64,000 nucleotides of DNA from Paenibacillus rhizovicinus. Lineage in GTDB: Bacteria; Bacillota; Bacilli; Paenibacillales; Paenibacillaceae. This document shows positions 25,012 to 31,796 of this stretch, piece by piece; within the stretch, counting starts at the first letter, position 1; every line of letters starts with the position of its first letter. A program made the position numbers and the translations under genes. Below the pieces are notes generated by a model that was not told where the DNA came from, searched no databases, and saw only the letters and a list, made by a program, of their open reading frames with translations. Where the stretch lies: positions 1,226,001 to 1,290,000 of the forward strand of contig NZ_CP048286.1 of NCBI RefSeq assembly GCF_010365285.1. Direction: 5' to 3'.

Positions 25012-25710
25012 TTAAACCGTATAGCCCGTTTGCGCGTTCAGCACTTTCGATACGTAGCGCTGCGTCTCTTCCGGCAGCCGGCTCATCAGCGCTTGGAAGT
25101 CGCTGTTCGATTGGATCCCGGCGCGGTCAACCCGGCCCGGGCCGGCATTATAAGCCGCCAAGGCAGCCTGCTCGTTACCGCCGTATTTGTTCATTAGATA
25201 CGCGAGAAACTTCGTGCCGCCTTCAATATTCTGCTGCGGGTCGAACGAATCCGTTACGCCCAAGCTGCGCGCGGTGCCATCCATAAGCTGCATAAGGCCT
25301 TTGGCGCCGGAAGCCGACTCCGCATTCGGATTATTAGAGGATTCCGTATGTATAACCGCTTTGATCAGCGACGGATCGATTCCGTATTTCGCTGCTGCTT
25401 GATCGATGATCGCATCGTAATCGCCCGACCCGCTGACGGTATCCGGCTGCTGGTTCAAGCTGCTCAACAAAGGCGCCAGCGAACTCAAGCTTCCGAGGGA
25501 CATCAAGCCTGCGGTATTCAAATCACCATTGAGGGTCGTAGGATCGCTTCCCGATCCGCCGGCCATATATTGCTGAAGCAGCGAATCGAACATCGAGGAA
25601 CCGTCCGTCCCCGTCGTCGCGGACAAGACGTTCTCATTGCCGTTCAAATCCAGGCTTGGCATCAATTGGAGCTTCAAAAGCTGCGTCATAATTCGCGGAT
25701 CAATGCTCAT
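25012..25710 (-). CDS. Lytic transglycosylase, SLT domain
   Basis: 232 residues from ATG 25710; GGAGGG lies about 13 nt upstream, a little far. The N-terminal 110 residues are low-complexity (Ser/Leu/Asn/Gly) with no signal peptide, as in several Bacillales SLT proteins exported by other means. The C-terminal SLT domain (about 115-220) has the catalytic Glu in IKAVIHTESSNNPNAESASGAKGLMQLM, followed by LAYLMNKYGGNEQAALAAYNAGPGRVD, the full motif set of family 1 lytic transglycosylases. It cleaves the glycan strand of peptidoglycan to 1,6-anhydromuramyl ends. The gene is monocistronic and faces the repeat region. Confidence 0.9.
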   Translation of the reverse strand: MSIDPRIMTQLLKLQLMPSLDLNGNENVLSATTGTDGSSMFDSLLQQYMAGGSGSDPTTLNGDLNTAGLMSLGSLSSLAPLLSSLNQQPDTVSGSGDYDAIIDQAAAKYGIDPSLIKAVIHTESSNNPNAESASGAKGLMQLMDGTARSLGVTDSFDPQQNIEGGTKFLAYLMNKYGGNEQAALAAYNAGPGRVDRAGIQSNSDFQALMSRLPEETQRYVSKVLNAQTGYTV

Positions 25711-25836
25711 GTCTCGTTTCGTCCCTCCACAGTCATATGCTGTCATTCGACATAGATTAACACTATTTTACATCCTGCTGGATGTTTTAGCCAGTGAGTC
25801 GTTAGTCCCAAACCCTTGGCAAACAAGTTTACAACT

Positions 25837-25893
25837 CTTTCAAAACCTTTTCACAACCTTTTCAAAACCCTTTTCAAAACCCTTTTCACATCC
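25837..25893 (+). repeat. CTTTTCAAAACC short tandem array
   Basis: Five imperfect units of 10-12 bp in a row, consensus CTTTTCAAAACC, starting at 25837, 25847, 25858, 25870 and 25882. The last runs into the first hairpin repeat. Single units recur before the second and third hairpin repeats (near 26085-26105 and 26305-26345). Confidence 0.8.
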
Positions 25894-26095
25894 CCCTAAA
25901 TCCCCCTTCTCCTAAGGGGGACCCCAGGAACTCCGTCCCTGGACCCGGTATGGGCTTGCCTGCTGCCTGGGCCGTCTTCGACGTTACTTTGGCTGTAGGC
26001 TCGTTTTCGTCCGCTGACGCGGACACACTTTTCAGGCGGCGTTCTTGCCGGACTTGATGCCCGAAACCATTTAAAACCAGTTCACGACCTTTTCA
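25887..26095 (+). repeat. Hairpin-rich dispersed repeat, copy A
   Basis: About 208 bp, nearly identical to the copies at 26105 and 26344. It begins CACATCCCCCTAAATCCCCC and ends near TTGATGCCCGAAACCATTT. Internal stems: CCCCCTT/AAGGGGG, CCAGGAA/TCCCTGG (one mismatch), GTCCGC-TGAC-GCGGAC. No open reading frame with a ribosome site. Confidence 0.9.
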
Positions 26096-26104
26096 AAACC
26101 TTTT

Positions 26105-26310
26105 CACATCCCCCTAAATCCCCCTTCTCCTAAGGGGGACCCCAGGAACTCCGTCCCTGGACCCGATTTGGGCTTGCCTGCTGCTTGGGCCGTCTTCGAC
26201 GTTACTTTGGCTGTTGGCTCGTTTTCATCCGCTGACGCGGACACACTTTTCAGGCGGCGTTCTTGCCGGACTTGATGCCCGAAACCATTTAAAACCAGTT
26301 CACGACCTTT
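26105..26310 (+). repeat. Hairpin-rich dispersed repeat, copy B
   Basis: Same unit and orientation as copy A, starting 218 bp later, with few substitutions (for example CTGCTTGGG for CTGCCTGGG and TCATCCGC for TCGTCCGC). The GTCCGC/GCGGAC stem is kept. Confidence 0.9.
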
Positions 26311-26343
26311 TCAATACTTTTAAAACCTTTTCAAAACCCTTTT

Positions 26344-26526
26344 CACATCCCCCTAAATCCCCCTTCTCCTAAGGGGGACCCCAGGGACTCCGTCCCTGGA
26401 CCCGATTTGGGCTTGCCTGCTGCTTGGGCCGTCTTCGACGTTACTTTGGCTGTTGGCTCGTTTTCGTCCGCTGAGGCGGACACACTTTTCAGGCGGCGTT
26501 CTTGCCGGGCTTGATGCCCGAAACCC
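26344..26526 (+). repeat. Hairpin-rich dispersed repeat, copy C
   Basis: Same unit, with the best-formed stems: CCCCCTT/AAGGGGG (26359-26377), CCAGGGA/TCCCTGG (26381-26399), GTCCGC-TGAG-GCGGAC (26466-26481) and CGGGC-TTGAT-GCCCG (26506-26520). It ends in a short AACCCGAACCCAA repeat (26521-26551). Confidence 0.9.
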
Positions 26527-26571
26527 GAACCCAAAACCCGAACCCAAAACCTTTTAATGCTTTACAAAAAT

Positions 26572-26602
26572 AAAAAACCGGCGAAGGGAATGCCTTCGCC
26601 GG
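26572..26602 (-). terminator. Terminator after the DUF4190-like gene
   Basis: A perfect 10-bp stem CCGGCGAAGG / CCTTCGCCGG with a 5-nt loop, followed on the minus strand by TTTTTTA. It lies 7 bp past the stop. Confidence 0.9.
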
Positions 26603-26608
26603 GAGTAT

Positions 26609-27025
26609 TCAGGTGATTGCATAATATAAAGGAACAAGGACCAAGTAAGCAACTACAGCGATTGCGCCAAGCGTAATGGACGCTATTCCAAGACCTCGCG
26701 CCCCTTGCCAATAAGCGATGAACCCGACGACGACTGCCGTTGCGCCCAGCACGATCGGCCAGACGATCCATGACATGACGGCTAGAATAAGTGCTGCCCA
26801 GCCTGTGGCCACGCCGGCTGATTTGGTTTCTCGAACGGCATCGTTTGTTATCCGCGTCGTTTTGCGATCCGGATAATAGTCCCTCATCGATGCATTCGGT
26901 ACTGCGATTTCGGCTGCCGCTTCCTCGTTATACGCATCCCTGTCGATATGGTACAGCGGGTTCGTTGCCGAGTCGTCATGCGGACTATGCTCGAACTTTC
27001 CGTGTGACTCACGTTCGCGTTCCAA
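26609..27025 (-). CDS. DUF4190-type membrane protein
   Basis: 138 residues from a TTG start with AAGGAG 8 nt upstream. The first 70 residues are polar, His/Asp/Arg-rich and likely cytoplasmic. Two adjacent hydrophobic helices (about 74-103 and 110-136) read GWAALILAVMSWIVWPIVLG and GLGIASITLGAIAVVAYLVLVP, the arrangement of DUF4190 proteins, where a short GARGLG loop joins the helices. The function is unknown. It starts 7 bp before the DUF1540 gene stop region, so it may share that transcript. Confidence 0.75.
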   Translation of the reverse strand: MERERESHGKFEHSPHDDSATNPLYHIDRDAYNEEAAAEIAVPNASMRDYYPDRKTTRITNDAVRETKSAGVATGWAALILAVMSWIVWPIVLGATAVVVGFIAYWQGARGLGIASITLGAIAVVAYLVLVPLYYAIT

Positions 27026-27031
27026 TCGGCC

Positions 27032-27244
27032 TCACTCCTTTGGTTTAAAGGTATGGCAACATGTGGACGCACTGTTCGATGCTTCGTCTTGATGGTCGTG
27101 AACGAATCCTTCGTCCGCGAATTCGGACCCGAAATCAACATTGGCATGGCGGTCGATATCGACCTGAATTTTGTCCGCGCCGCACTGGTTCCCGTCTTTC
27201 CAGAAGGAGCAGTTAGCAACGCTGCAGCTTACGCCATTCGGCAT
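27032..27244 (-). CDS. DUF1540 small cysteine protein
   Basis: 70 residues beginning MPNGVSCSVANCSFWKDGN. Cysteines at about 7, 12, 21 and the C-terminal pair at about 62-63 give the DUF1540 metal-binding pattern (C-x4-C-x8-C ... C). Family members occur in spore-formers and are thought to bind zinc; no role is established. The ribosome site GGGGGTGAT is part of the right arm of the preceding terminator hairpin (27249-27286), so translation could be blocked on read-through transcripts. An upstream in-frame ATG is less likely. Confidence 0.8.
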   Translation of the reverse strand: MPNGVSCSVANCSFWKDGNQCGADKIQVDIDRHANVDFGSEFADEGFVHDHQDEASNSASTCCHTFKPKE

Positions 27245-27248
27245 AAAA

Positions 27249-27286
27249 ATCACCCCCGGTATCAAGTTGCCCGTACCGGGGGTGAT
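27249..27286 (-). terminator. Terminator after the DUF3907 gene, overlapping the DUF1540 ribosome site
   Basis: A perfect 13-bp stem ATCACCCCCGGTA / TACCGGGGGTGAT (27249-27261 with 27274-27286), followed on the minus strand by TTTTTA. The 3' arm GGGGGTGAT is also the only Shine-Dalgarno for the ATG at 27244. Confidence 0.88.
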
Positions 27287-27297
27287 TTATGTCTGCC

Positions 27298-27798
27298 TTA
27301 TTTTTGTCCTTGCATACGGCGTTGGGTCATATAATCGCTTTCGTAATAGGCCAGGTCGTCGCGAAGCTCTTCGAAAAGCTTGGATACGGACAATACGATA
27401 TCGCGTGCCGTACGAACCGGTTTCTTGCGGAAGCGAATTGCATCTTGTCCCGTGTAAGCGTAACGGCCGTCTTCGGAATAACATTCGTTCTTCGGATAGA
27501 AAAATGCATTAACACATTGGTGGTAAACTTCGTAAAGCGCGCGTTCCGCGAAATCCGTATCGAAATTCGGTCTTCTCAGCGCCACGCCGAGCTTCTCATA
27601 CGCCACTTCGGAGAAAACAAGCATATGACGAAGATCAGACAGCAATCCTTTATAGAAAAGCTCTGATTCGTTTCCTTGGTCTTCAGCGGTAAGCTGCGGA
27701 AGAGCGTGTTCGTTCAGAAACGATTCCAGTTGGCTGATGGCAAGTTTTAGTTTGTCTCTCGTTGATTCGCTAATCGCTTTTACATTAGTCGAAGGCAT
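27298..27798 (-). CDS. ypuI: DUF3907 family protein (YpuI-like)
   Basis: 166 residues matching B. subtilis YpuI (DUF3907). It starts at ATG 27798 with AAAGGGGATC about 10 nt upstream. It is a soluble, mainly helical protein: RDKLKLAISQLESFLNEHALPQL, then FYKGLLSDLRHMLVFSEVAYEKLGVALRR, then ALYEVYHQCVNAFFYPKNECYSEDGRYAYTGQDAIRF. The last block is the most conserved part of the family. No function is assigned. It is divergent from the subtilisin gene. Confidence 0.85.
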   Translation of the reverse strand: MPSTNVKAISESTRDKLKLAISQLESFLNEHALPQLTAEDQGNESELFYKGLLSDLRHMLVFSEVAYEKLGVALRRPNFDTDFAERALYEVYHQCVNAFFYPKNECYSEDGRYAYTGQDAIRFRKKPVRTARDIVLSVSKLFEELRDDLAYYESDYMTQRRMQGQK

Positions 27799-27999
27799 GA
27801 TTGGTAGATCCCCTTTCATCGTCGCGAACAATACTTAAATCATCAACATCGTACCACAAATGCGAGATAGATGGTACTCTCGAATAAAACGTCGGAGCCG
27901 TATATTTTCCTTCCGGTCACGTTACCCTATGGTCAAGAGGCGATGCGGGAAGTTCCGCGACTTTGCGTTGCAGCGCCAATCAGGGAGGAAATGATCGAA

Positions 28000-29880
28000 A
28001 TGACACGACGTAAATGGATCGGCTGGTTCGCTGTGATTGCCGCCGTCGCTTTGCTGATACCGCTCACCCCATGGTTCGGCGGCCATGCTCCGAGCGATAA
28101 GGACAAGAAAGCCCAGATGAACACGATGTCGGCGCACAAAGAACATCAGCTCAAGCTGGCTACCGTGAAATCCGATATGAATAAAACCGCTTTGTTGTGC
28201 ACGACCGAGTGCTCGCGTAATTTCCAGAAGCTGATCAAGCACGAAGCGGCGATGCCCATGAACAAACAGCATCTTCAGCATATGATGCGCATGCACAAAC
28301 AGATGGTCTACGTGTGGTGGCATCATCAAGACGGCAGCATAGCGGAAGGCACCAAGCCTTCTTCTTCGAAGCTGGACACGCTAATACGCCAAGCGAAGAG
28401 TAACGTCTTGGCTGGCAAAGACTTCGCCTCCTCTCCGCTGCAAGCGAACGGACACCGTTATATGGTGATCGGCGAAGCTGACACGGTTCACAAAGGCGAC
28501 GGCATCGTTGGCGTTCTGCTGCAGGATATTGTCATGAAAGTCCAAGATCATCAGCGGAGAAACCTCCGACTCGTCCCTTATCCGGCGGAAGGCAAATATA
28601 AAATCGAATCGGTGAAGCCGAATTCCACCGTCGACATTACGGTCAAGAATGGCGAAGATAACGGTAACGCCAGCCATTACCATATTAATGAAGTCGTCGT
28701 CAGATTCAGGCTGCATCCGTCCCCCGACGAAATGGCTCAGATTCAGCGGGACATTACGGCGCTCTCGACGAAAAAGCTTGGCTATACGTATGTATTCCGG
28801 TCCCGCGTTATGGAAGCGGACGATATGATGCGTTATTTCAAAAGCAACCGTAACGTCGTCTATGTGGAACCGCACTATTTGTATATGACGAACGATACGG
28901 GAACGGTCAACATGAACGCCAATCCGGCAAGCACGGATACGGATTTCATTCCGAATGACGCGCTGTACTCGCAATACCAATGGAATTTGCCTGTCATCGA
29001 GACCGAGAAGGGCTGGCAGGTTTCGAAGGGCAGCGACCAGGTGCTGATCGGGGTATTGGATACCGGCGTGCAAGCAGATCATCCGGATCTGGTCGGAAAA
29101 ATCGAAGAAGGCACCAATTTGGTCGACGAAACGAGCCCTCCTGACGATGATGTTGGGCATGGGACGCATGTTTCCGGAATCATCGCGGCTTCCGTCAATA
29201 ACGGCGAAGGCGTTGCAGGGTTAACCTGGTATAACAAAATCGTGCCTATCAAGGTGCTCGATGCAAGCGGCGCCGGTTCTACGTATTCGGTCGCCGAAGG
29301 GATCATCTGGGCAGCCGATCATGGCATCAAGGTCATTAACATGAGCCTTGGCAACTATGCCGAAGCCCAGTTCCTGCACGATGCCATCAAGTACGCCTAC
29401 GATAAAGACGTCGTCCTAGTCGCGGCAAGCGGCAACGACAATACGGAACGCCCCGGCTTCCCGGCTGCGTATCCGGAGGTGCTCGCAGTCGCTTCCACGA
29501 ATGCGGACGGCGCGCGTTCGGAGTTCTCCAATTACGGCGACTATATCGACGTCGCCGCGCCCGGCATGAGCATCGCCAGTACGTATCCAGGCAGCCAATA
29601 CGCCGCCCTGTCCGGCACGTCGATGGCAAGCCCGCACGTCGCCGCCCTTGCGGGGCTCATCCGCTCTATTAACCCGGATTTGAAGAACACCGAGGTGATG
29701 GACATTATTCGCAAATCGGCGCAGGACCTAGGAAATAAAGGCAAAGACAAGTACTTCGGTTACGGGCTGATCGACATCGACCGCGCGCTGCTGGAAGCGC
29801 GCCAGTCGAAGGTGTCCTTGCAGCAATTCCCGCAGCAGGTGGAACGCCGCCTGGAGCAAATCGCGCGCAAATACAGCTAA
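28000..29880 (+). CDS. S8 family serine peptidase (subtilisin-like), membrane-anchored or secreted
   Basis: 626 residues from ATG 28000, with GGGAGG 11 nt upstream; an ATG three codons earlier has it only 2 nt away. A signal/anchor helix (6-22) is followed by a Met/His/Lys-rich region (about 35-110, with MNKQHLQHMMRMHKQMVYVWWHH) of no known family. An I9-like propeptide follows (about 225-300, VVVRFRLHPSPDEMAQ to NVVYVEPHYLYM). The catalytic domain has Asp354 (GVLDTGVQ), His387 (GHGTHVSGI), oxyanion Asn479 (AASGND) and Ser541 (GTSMASPH), so it should be active. The C-terminal helix is basic. It stands alone, ahead of a tandem repeat and a terminator. Confidence 0.93.
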   Translation: MTRRKWIGWFAVIAAVALLIPLTPWFGGHAPSDKDKKAQMNTMSAHKEHQLKLATVKSDMNKTALLCTTECSRNFQKLIKHEAAMPMNKQHLQHMMRMHKQMVYVWWHHQDGSIAEGTKPSSSKLDTLIRQAKSNVLAGKDFASSPLQANGHRYMVIGEADTVHKGDGIVGVLLQDIVMKVQDHQRRNLRLVPYPAEGKYKIESVKPNSTVDITVKNGEDNGNASHYHINEVVVRFRLHPSPDEMAQIQRDITALSTKKLGYTYVFRSRVMEADDMMRYFKSNRNVVYVEPHYLYMTNDTGTVNMNANPASTDTDFIPNDALYSQYQWNLPVIETEKGWQVSKGSDQVLIGVLDTGVQADHPDLVGKIEEGTNLVDETSPPDDDVGHGTHVSGIIAASVNNGEGVAGLTWYNKIVPIKVLDASGAGSTYSVAEGIIWAADHGIKVINMSLGNYAEAQFLHDAIKYAYDKDVVLVAASGNDNTERPGFPAAYPEVLAVASTNADGARSEFSNYGDYIDVAAPGMSIASTYPGSQYAALSGTSMASPHVAALAGLIRSINPDLKNTEVMDIIRKSAQDLGNKGKDKYFGYGLIDIDRALLEARQSKVSLQQFPQQVERRLEQIARKYS

Positions 29881-29885
29881 CTTCT

Positions 29886-30097
29886 AGCTGAATGCTGCAT
29901 TTCCGTCTCGCGACGCAAACGCAAACCAATCAGCCCTTAGCTGAATGCTGCATTTCCGTCTTGCGACGCAAACGCAAACCAATCAGCCCTTAGCTGAATG
30001 CTGCATCTCCGTCTCGCGACGCAAACGCAAACCAATCAGCCCTTAGCTGAATGCTGCATTTCCGTCTCGCGACGCAAACGCAAACCAATCAGCTTTA
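29886..30097 (+). repeat. Four-copy 53-bp tandem repeat
   Basis: Units start at 29886, 29939, 29992 and 30045 with a constant 53-bp period and only one or two differences between units (TCTCGCGA/TCTTGCGA, CATTTCC/CATCTCC). Each junction can form a small TCAGC-CCTTA-GCTGA hairpin. The period is not a multiple of three, and there is no reading frame. It begins 6 bp after the peptidase stop. Confidence 0.95.
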
Positions 30098-30103
30098 ACA
30101 ACG

Positions 30104-30140
30104 AAATAACCCGCAAGGCATAATGCCTTGCGGGTTATTT
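30104..30140. terminator. Bidirectional terminator between the S8 peptidase and rnpB
   Basis: A perfect 17-bp stem AAATAACCCGCAAGGCA / TGCCTTGCGGGTTATTT with a 3-nt loop. It ends the plus-strand peptidase transcript, and 9 bp beyond the rnpB 3' end it can end the minus-strand RNA as well. Confidence 0.9.
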
Positions 30141-30148
30141 GAGCATAT

Positions 30149-30554
30149 GGAAAGCTTGCCGTAAGCCGGGTTCTGTACTTCGCGTGGTATAACGGGAACT
30201 ACCCTTCCACTTGTGAAGCGACAATCATCTATCTAGGCCGATCATTGCTAATCAGCTCAAGCGACCAACCCGAACGCGTCCCGGGCAGGGATGCAGCGCG
30301 AAGCTGCTGCGTTCTCTCGGTCTTGCTCCAGATGGGGTTTACCAGCACCGTTGTCACCAACGGTCCTCGTGGTCTCTTACACCACGGTTCCACCCTTGCC
30401 TGTGCTGCGTCAAGACGCAGCCATCGGCGGTCCATTTCTGTGGCACTATCCTTCGGCTCGCGCCGACTGGACGTTATCCAGCATCATCGCCCTATGGAGC
30501 CCGGACTTTCCTCTCGCGGCACGAAGCCGCCAGCGATTGTCTGTCAAACTTTCC
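30149..30554 (-). ncRNA. rnpB: RNase P RNA, class A
   Basis: The catalytic RNA that trims tRNA 5' leaders. On the minus strand the ends pair as P1 (GGAAAGTTTG with CAAGCTTTCC). The universal core is present: GAGAGGAAAGTCCGGGCTCC near the 5' end, ACAGAAATGGACCGCCGATGG, GGTAAACCCCATCTGGAGCAAGACC, CGGCCTAGATAGATGATTGTC and ACAGAACCCGGCTTAC near the 3' end. These match the class A form, as in E. coli, not the class B form of B. subtilis. The length is about 406 nt. Open frames across it on either strand are shadows of the RNA. Confidence 0.96.
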
Positions 30555-30565
30555 GTGTATTCAAC

Positions 30566-30594
30566 AGTATACTAGGAACTGCGGCAAACCTCAA
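30566..30594 (-). promoter_or_regulatory. Promoter of rnpB
   Basis: TTGAGG (30589-30594), a 17-bp spacer and TATACT (30566-30571) on the minus strand. The mature RNA 5' end at about 30554 is 11 bp downstream, close to the expected start. Confidence 0.8.
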
Positions 30595-30618
30595 GGCGGA
30601 AGCGAAGTTTGGTTCGCG

Positions 30619-30640
30619 TTCCCTGCCCGCGGGCAGGGAA
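30619..30640. other. 22-bp perfect palindrome between the Nif3-like gene and rnpB
   Basis: TTCCCTGCCCG followed directly by CGGGCAGGGAA. It can fold as a 9-bp stem with a CGCG loop. No T run follows on either strand, so it may be a 3' end stabiliser of the minus-strand transcript or a protein site. Confidence 0.5.
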
Positions 30641-30674
30641 AACCGCCATCTTCAGGAAGTTCCCCTTCTATTTT

Positions 30675-31796
30675 CTAGAGAAAACGGAAAACTTCCGTAT
30701 TGATTTGCGACGCTGCGGCCTCCGTCGCGTATTTGCGCTGCTGCAGCTCTTGACGAAGCCATTCGGCCAAACGCGGTTTCATGAGCTTCTCGATGTTATG
30801 ACCGGGATCGATGATCGCAAGGCCTGCGGCTTGCGCGTCTTGCGCGGTATGGTAATCGATGTCTCCCGTTACGAGCACGTCCGCGCCAGCAAACGACGCA
30901 TGGCGGATATATCGGGAGCCTGATCCCCCAAGTACGGCTATCTTGCGCACGAGACGTTCCGGGTCTCCAACGAGCCGCAGCGCCGGCACGTCGAAGGCCG
31001 TCTTCGCCTGTTCCGCCAGATCGCCCAGCTTAACAGCTGCAGGCAATTTGCCTACTCGGCCTAAGCCGAATACGCGTCCCTTCAGCTCCACGGGATACAG
31101 GTCGTACGCGACTTCCTCGTAAGGATGAACCTTCAGCATCGCCTGAACGACCTTCCGATGAACGCTATGCGGAACGACTGTTTCTACTCTGACTTCCTGA
31201 ACGCGTTCCAGACGCCCGGTATCGCCGATGAACGGCTTGGCGTCGTCTCCAGGCTTAAACGTGCCTACGCCGTCGATATTGAAGCTGCAGTGGCTGTAAT
31301 CGCCGATTTGACCGGCTCCTGCATTCCATATCGCTTGCAGCACTTGCTCGTGATGCGTTTGAGGCACGAATACGACCAATTTATACAGCTTGTCCGTATG
31401 CACGTCCTCTAATGAGGAGCGGCCTTCCGCAGGGATTCCCAGCATATCGGCCATCCAATCATTAATGCCGCCGTCTGCGACATCAAGGTTCGTGTGCGCA
31501 ATATAGACGGCAATATCGTTCTTGATCAGCTTCTCGTACAGCTTGCCGGCAGGCGTCGATGTATCCAGCTTGGCAATCGGCCGATAGATGATGGCATGGT
31601 GCGCGACGATCAGCTCTGCTCCGATTGCTATCGCTTCGTCCACGACCTCGGGCGTGACGTCGAGCGCCACCAGCACCTTCGTTATTTGCTTCTGCAGCGT
31701 TCCCAGCTGCAGTCCGATTTTATCGTTTTCCATCGCAATATGCTTCGGTGCCAGCTGTTCAAGAAGCTGGACTACGGTTTGTCCGTTCGCAAACAT
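30675..31796 (-). CDS. yqfO: Nif3-like dinuclear metal centre protein (YqfO)
   Basis: 373 residues, the long Bacillales form with a PII/CutA-like insert (about 130-240) inside the Nif3 fold. The metal-binding motifs are VAHHAIIYRPIAKLDTST near 65-80, YIAHTNLDVADGGINDWMA near 97-115, and C-terminal LVTGDIDYHTAQDA and IIDPGHNIEKL near 310-340. Its His and acidic residues hold two metal ions; Nif3 family members have proposed GTP cyclohydrolase-like or phosphohydrolase roles. The ATG has GGAGGTG upstream and lies inside the trmK 3' end (25-bp overlap), so translation is coupled. Confidence 0.94.
   Translation of the reverse strand: MFANGQTVVQLLEQLAPKHIAMENDKIGLQLGTLQKQITKVLVALDVTPEVVDEAIAIGAELIVAHHAIIYRPIAKLDTSTPAGKLYEKLIKNDIAVYIAHTNLDVADGGINDWMADMLGIPAEGRSSLEDVHTDKLYKLVVFVPQTHHEQVLQAIWNAGAGQIGDYSHCSFNIDGVGTFKPGDDAKPFIGDTGRLERVQEVRVETVVPHSVHRKVVQAMLKVHPYEEVAYDLYPVELKGRVFGLGRVGKLPAAVKLGDLAEQAKTAFDVPALRLVGDPERLVRKIAVLGGSGSRYIRHASFAGADVLVTGDIDYHTAQDAQAAGLAIIDPGHNIEKLMKPRLAEWLRQELQQRKYATEAAASQINTEVFRFL

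Noticed and set aside
25837-26551. A CRISPR array at 25.9-26.5 kb
   Set aside because: Repeats are about 200 bp and contiguous with internal hairpins, not 24-40 bp repeats with unique spacers, and no cas genes are present.
29886-30097. A CRISPR array at 29.9-30.1 kb
   Set aside because: The 53-bp unit is repeated in full without unique spacers, so it is a plain tandem repeat.
30245-30703. Open frames across 30.2-30.7 kb on either strand
   Set aside because: The region folds as RNase P RNA with conserved core elements; the frames have no ribosome site.
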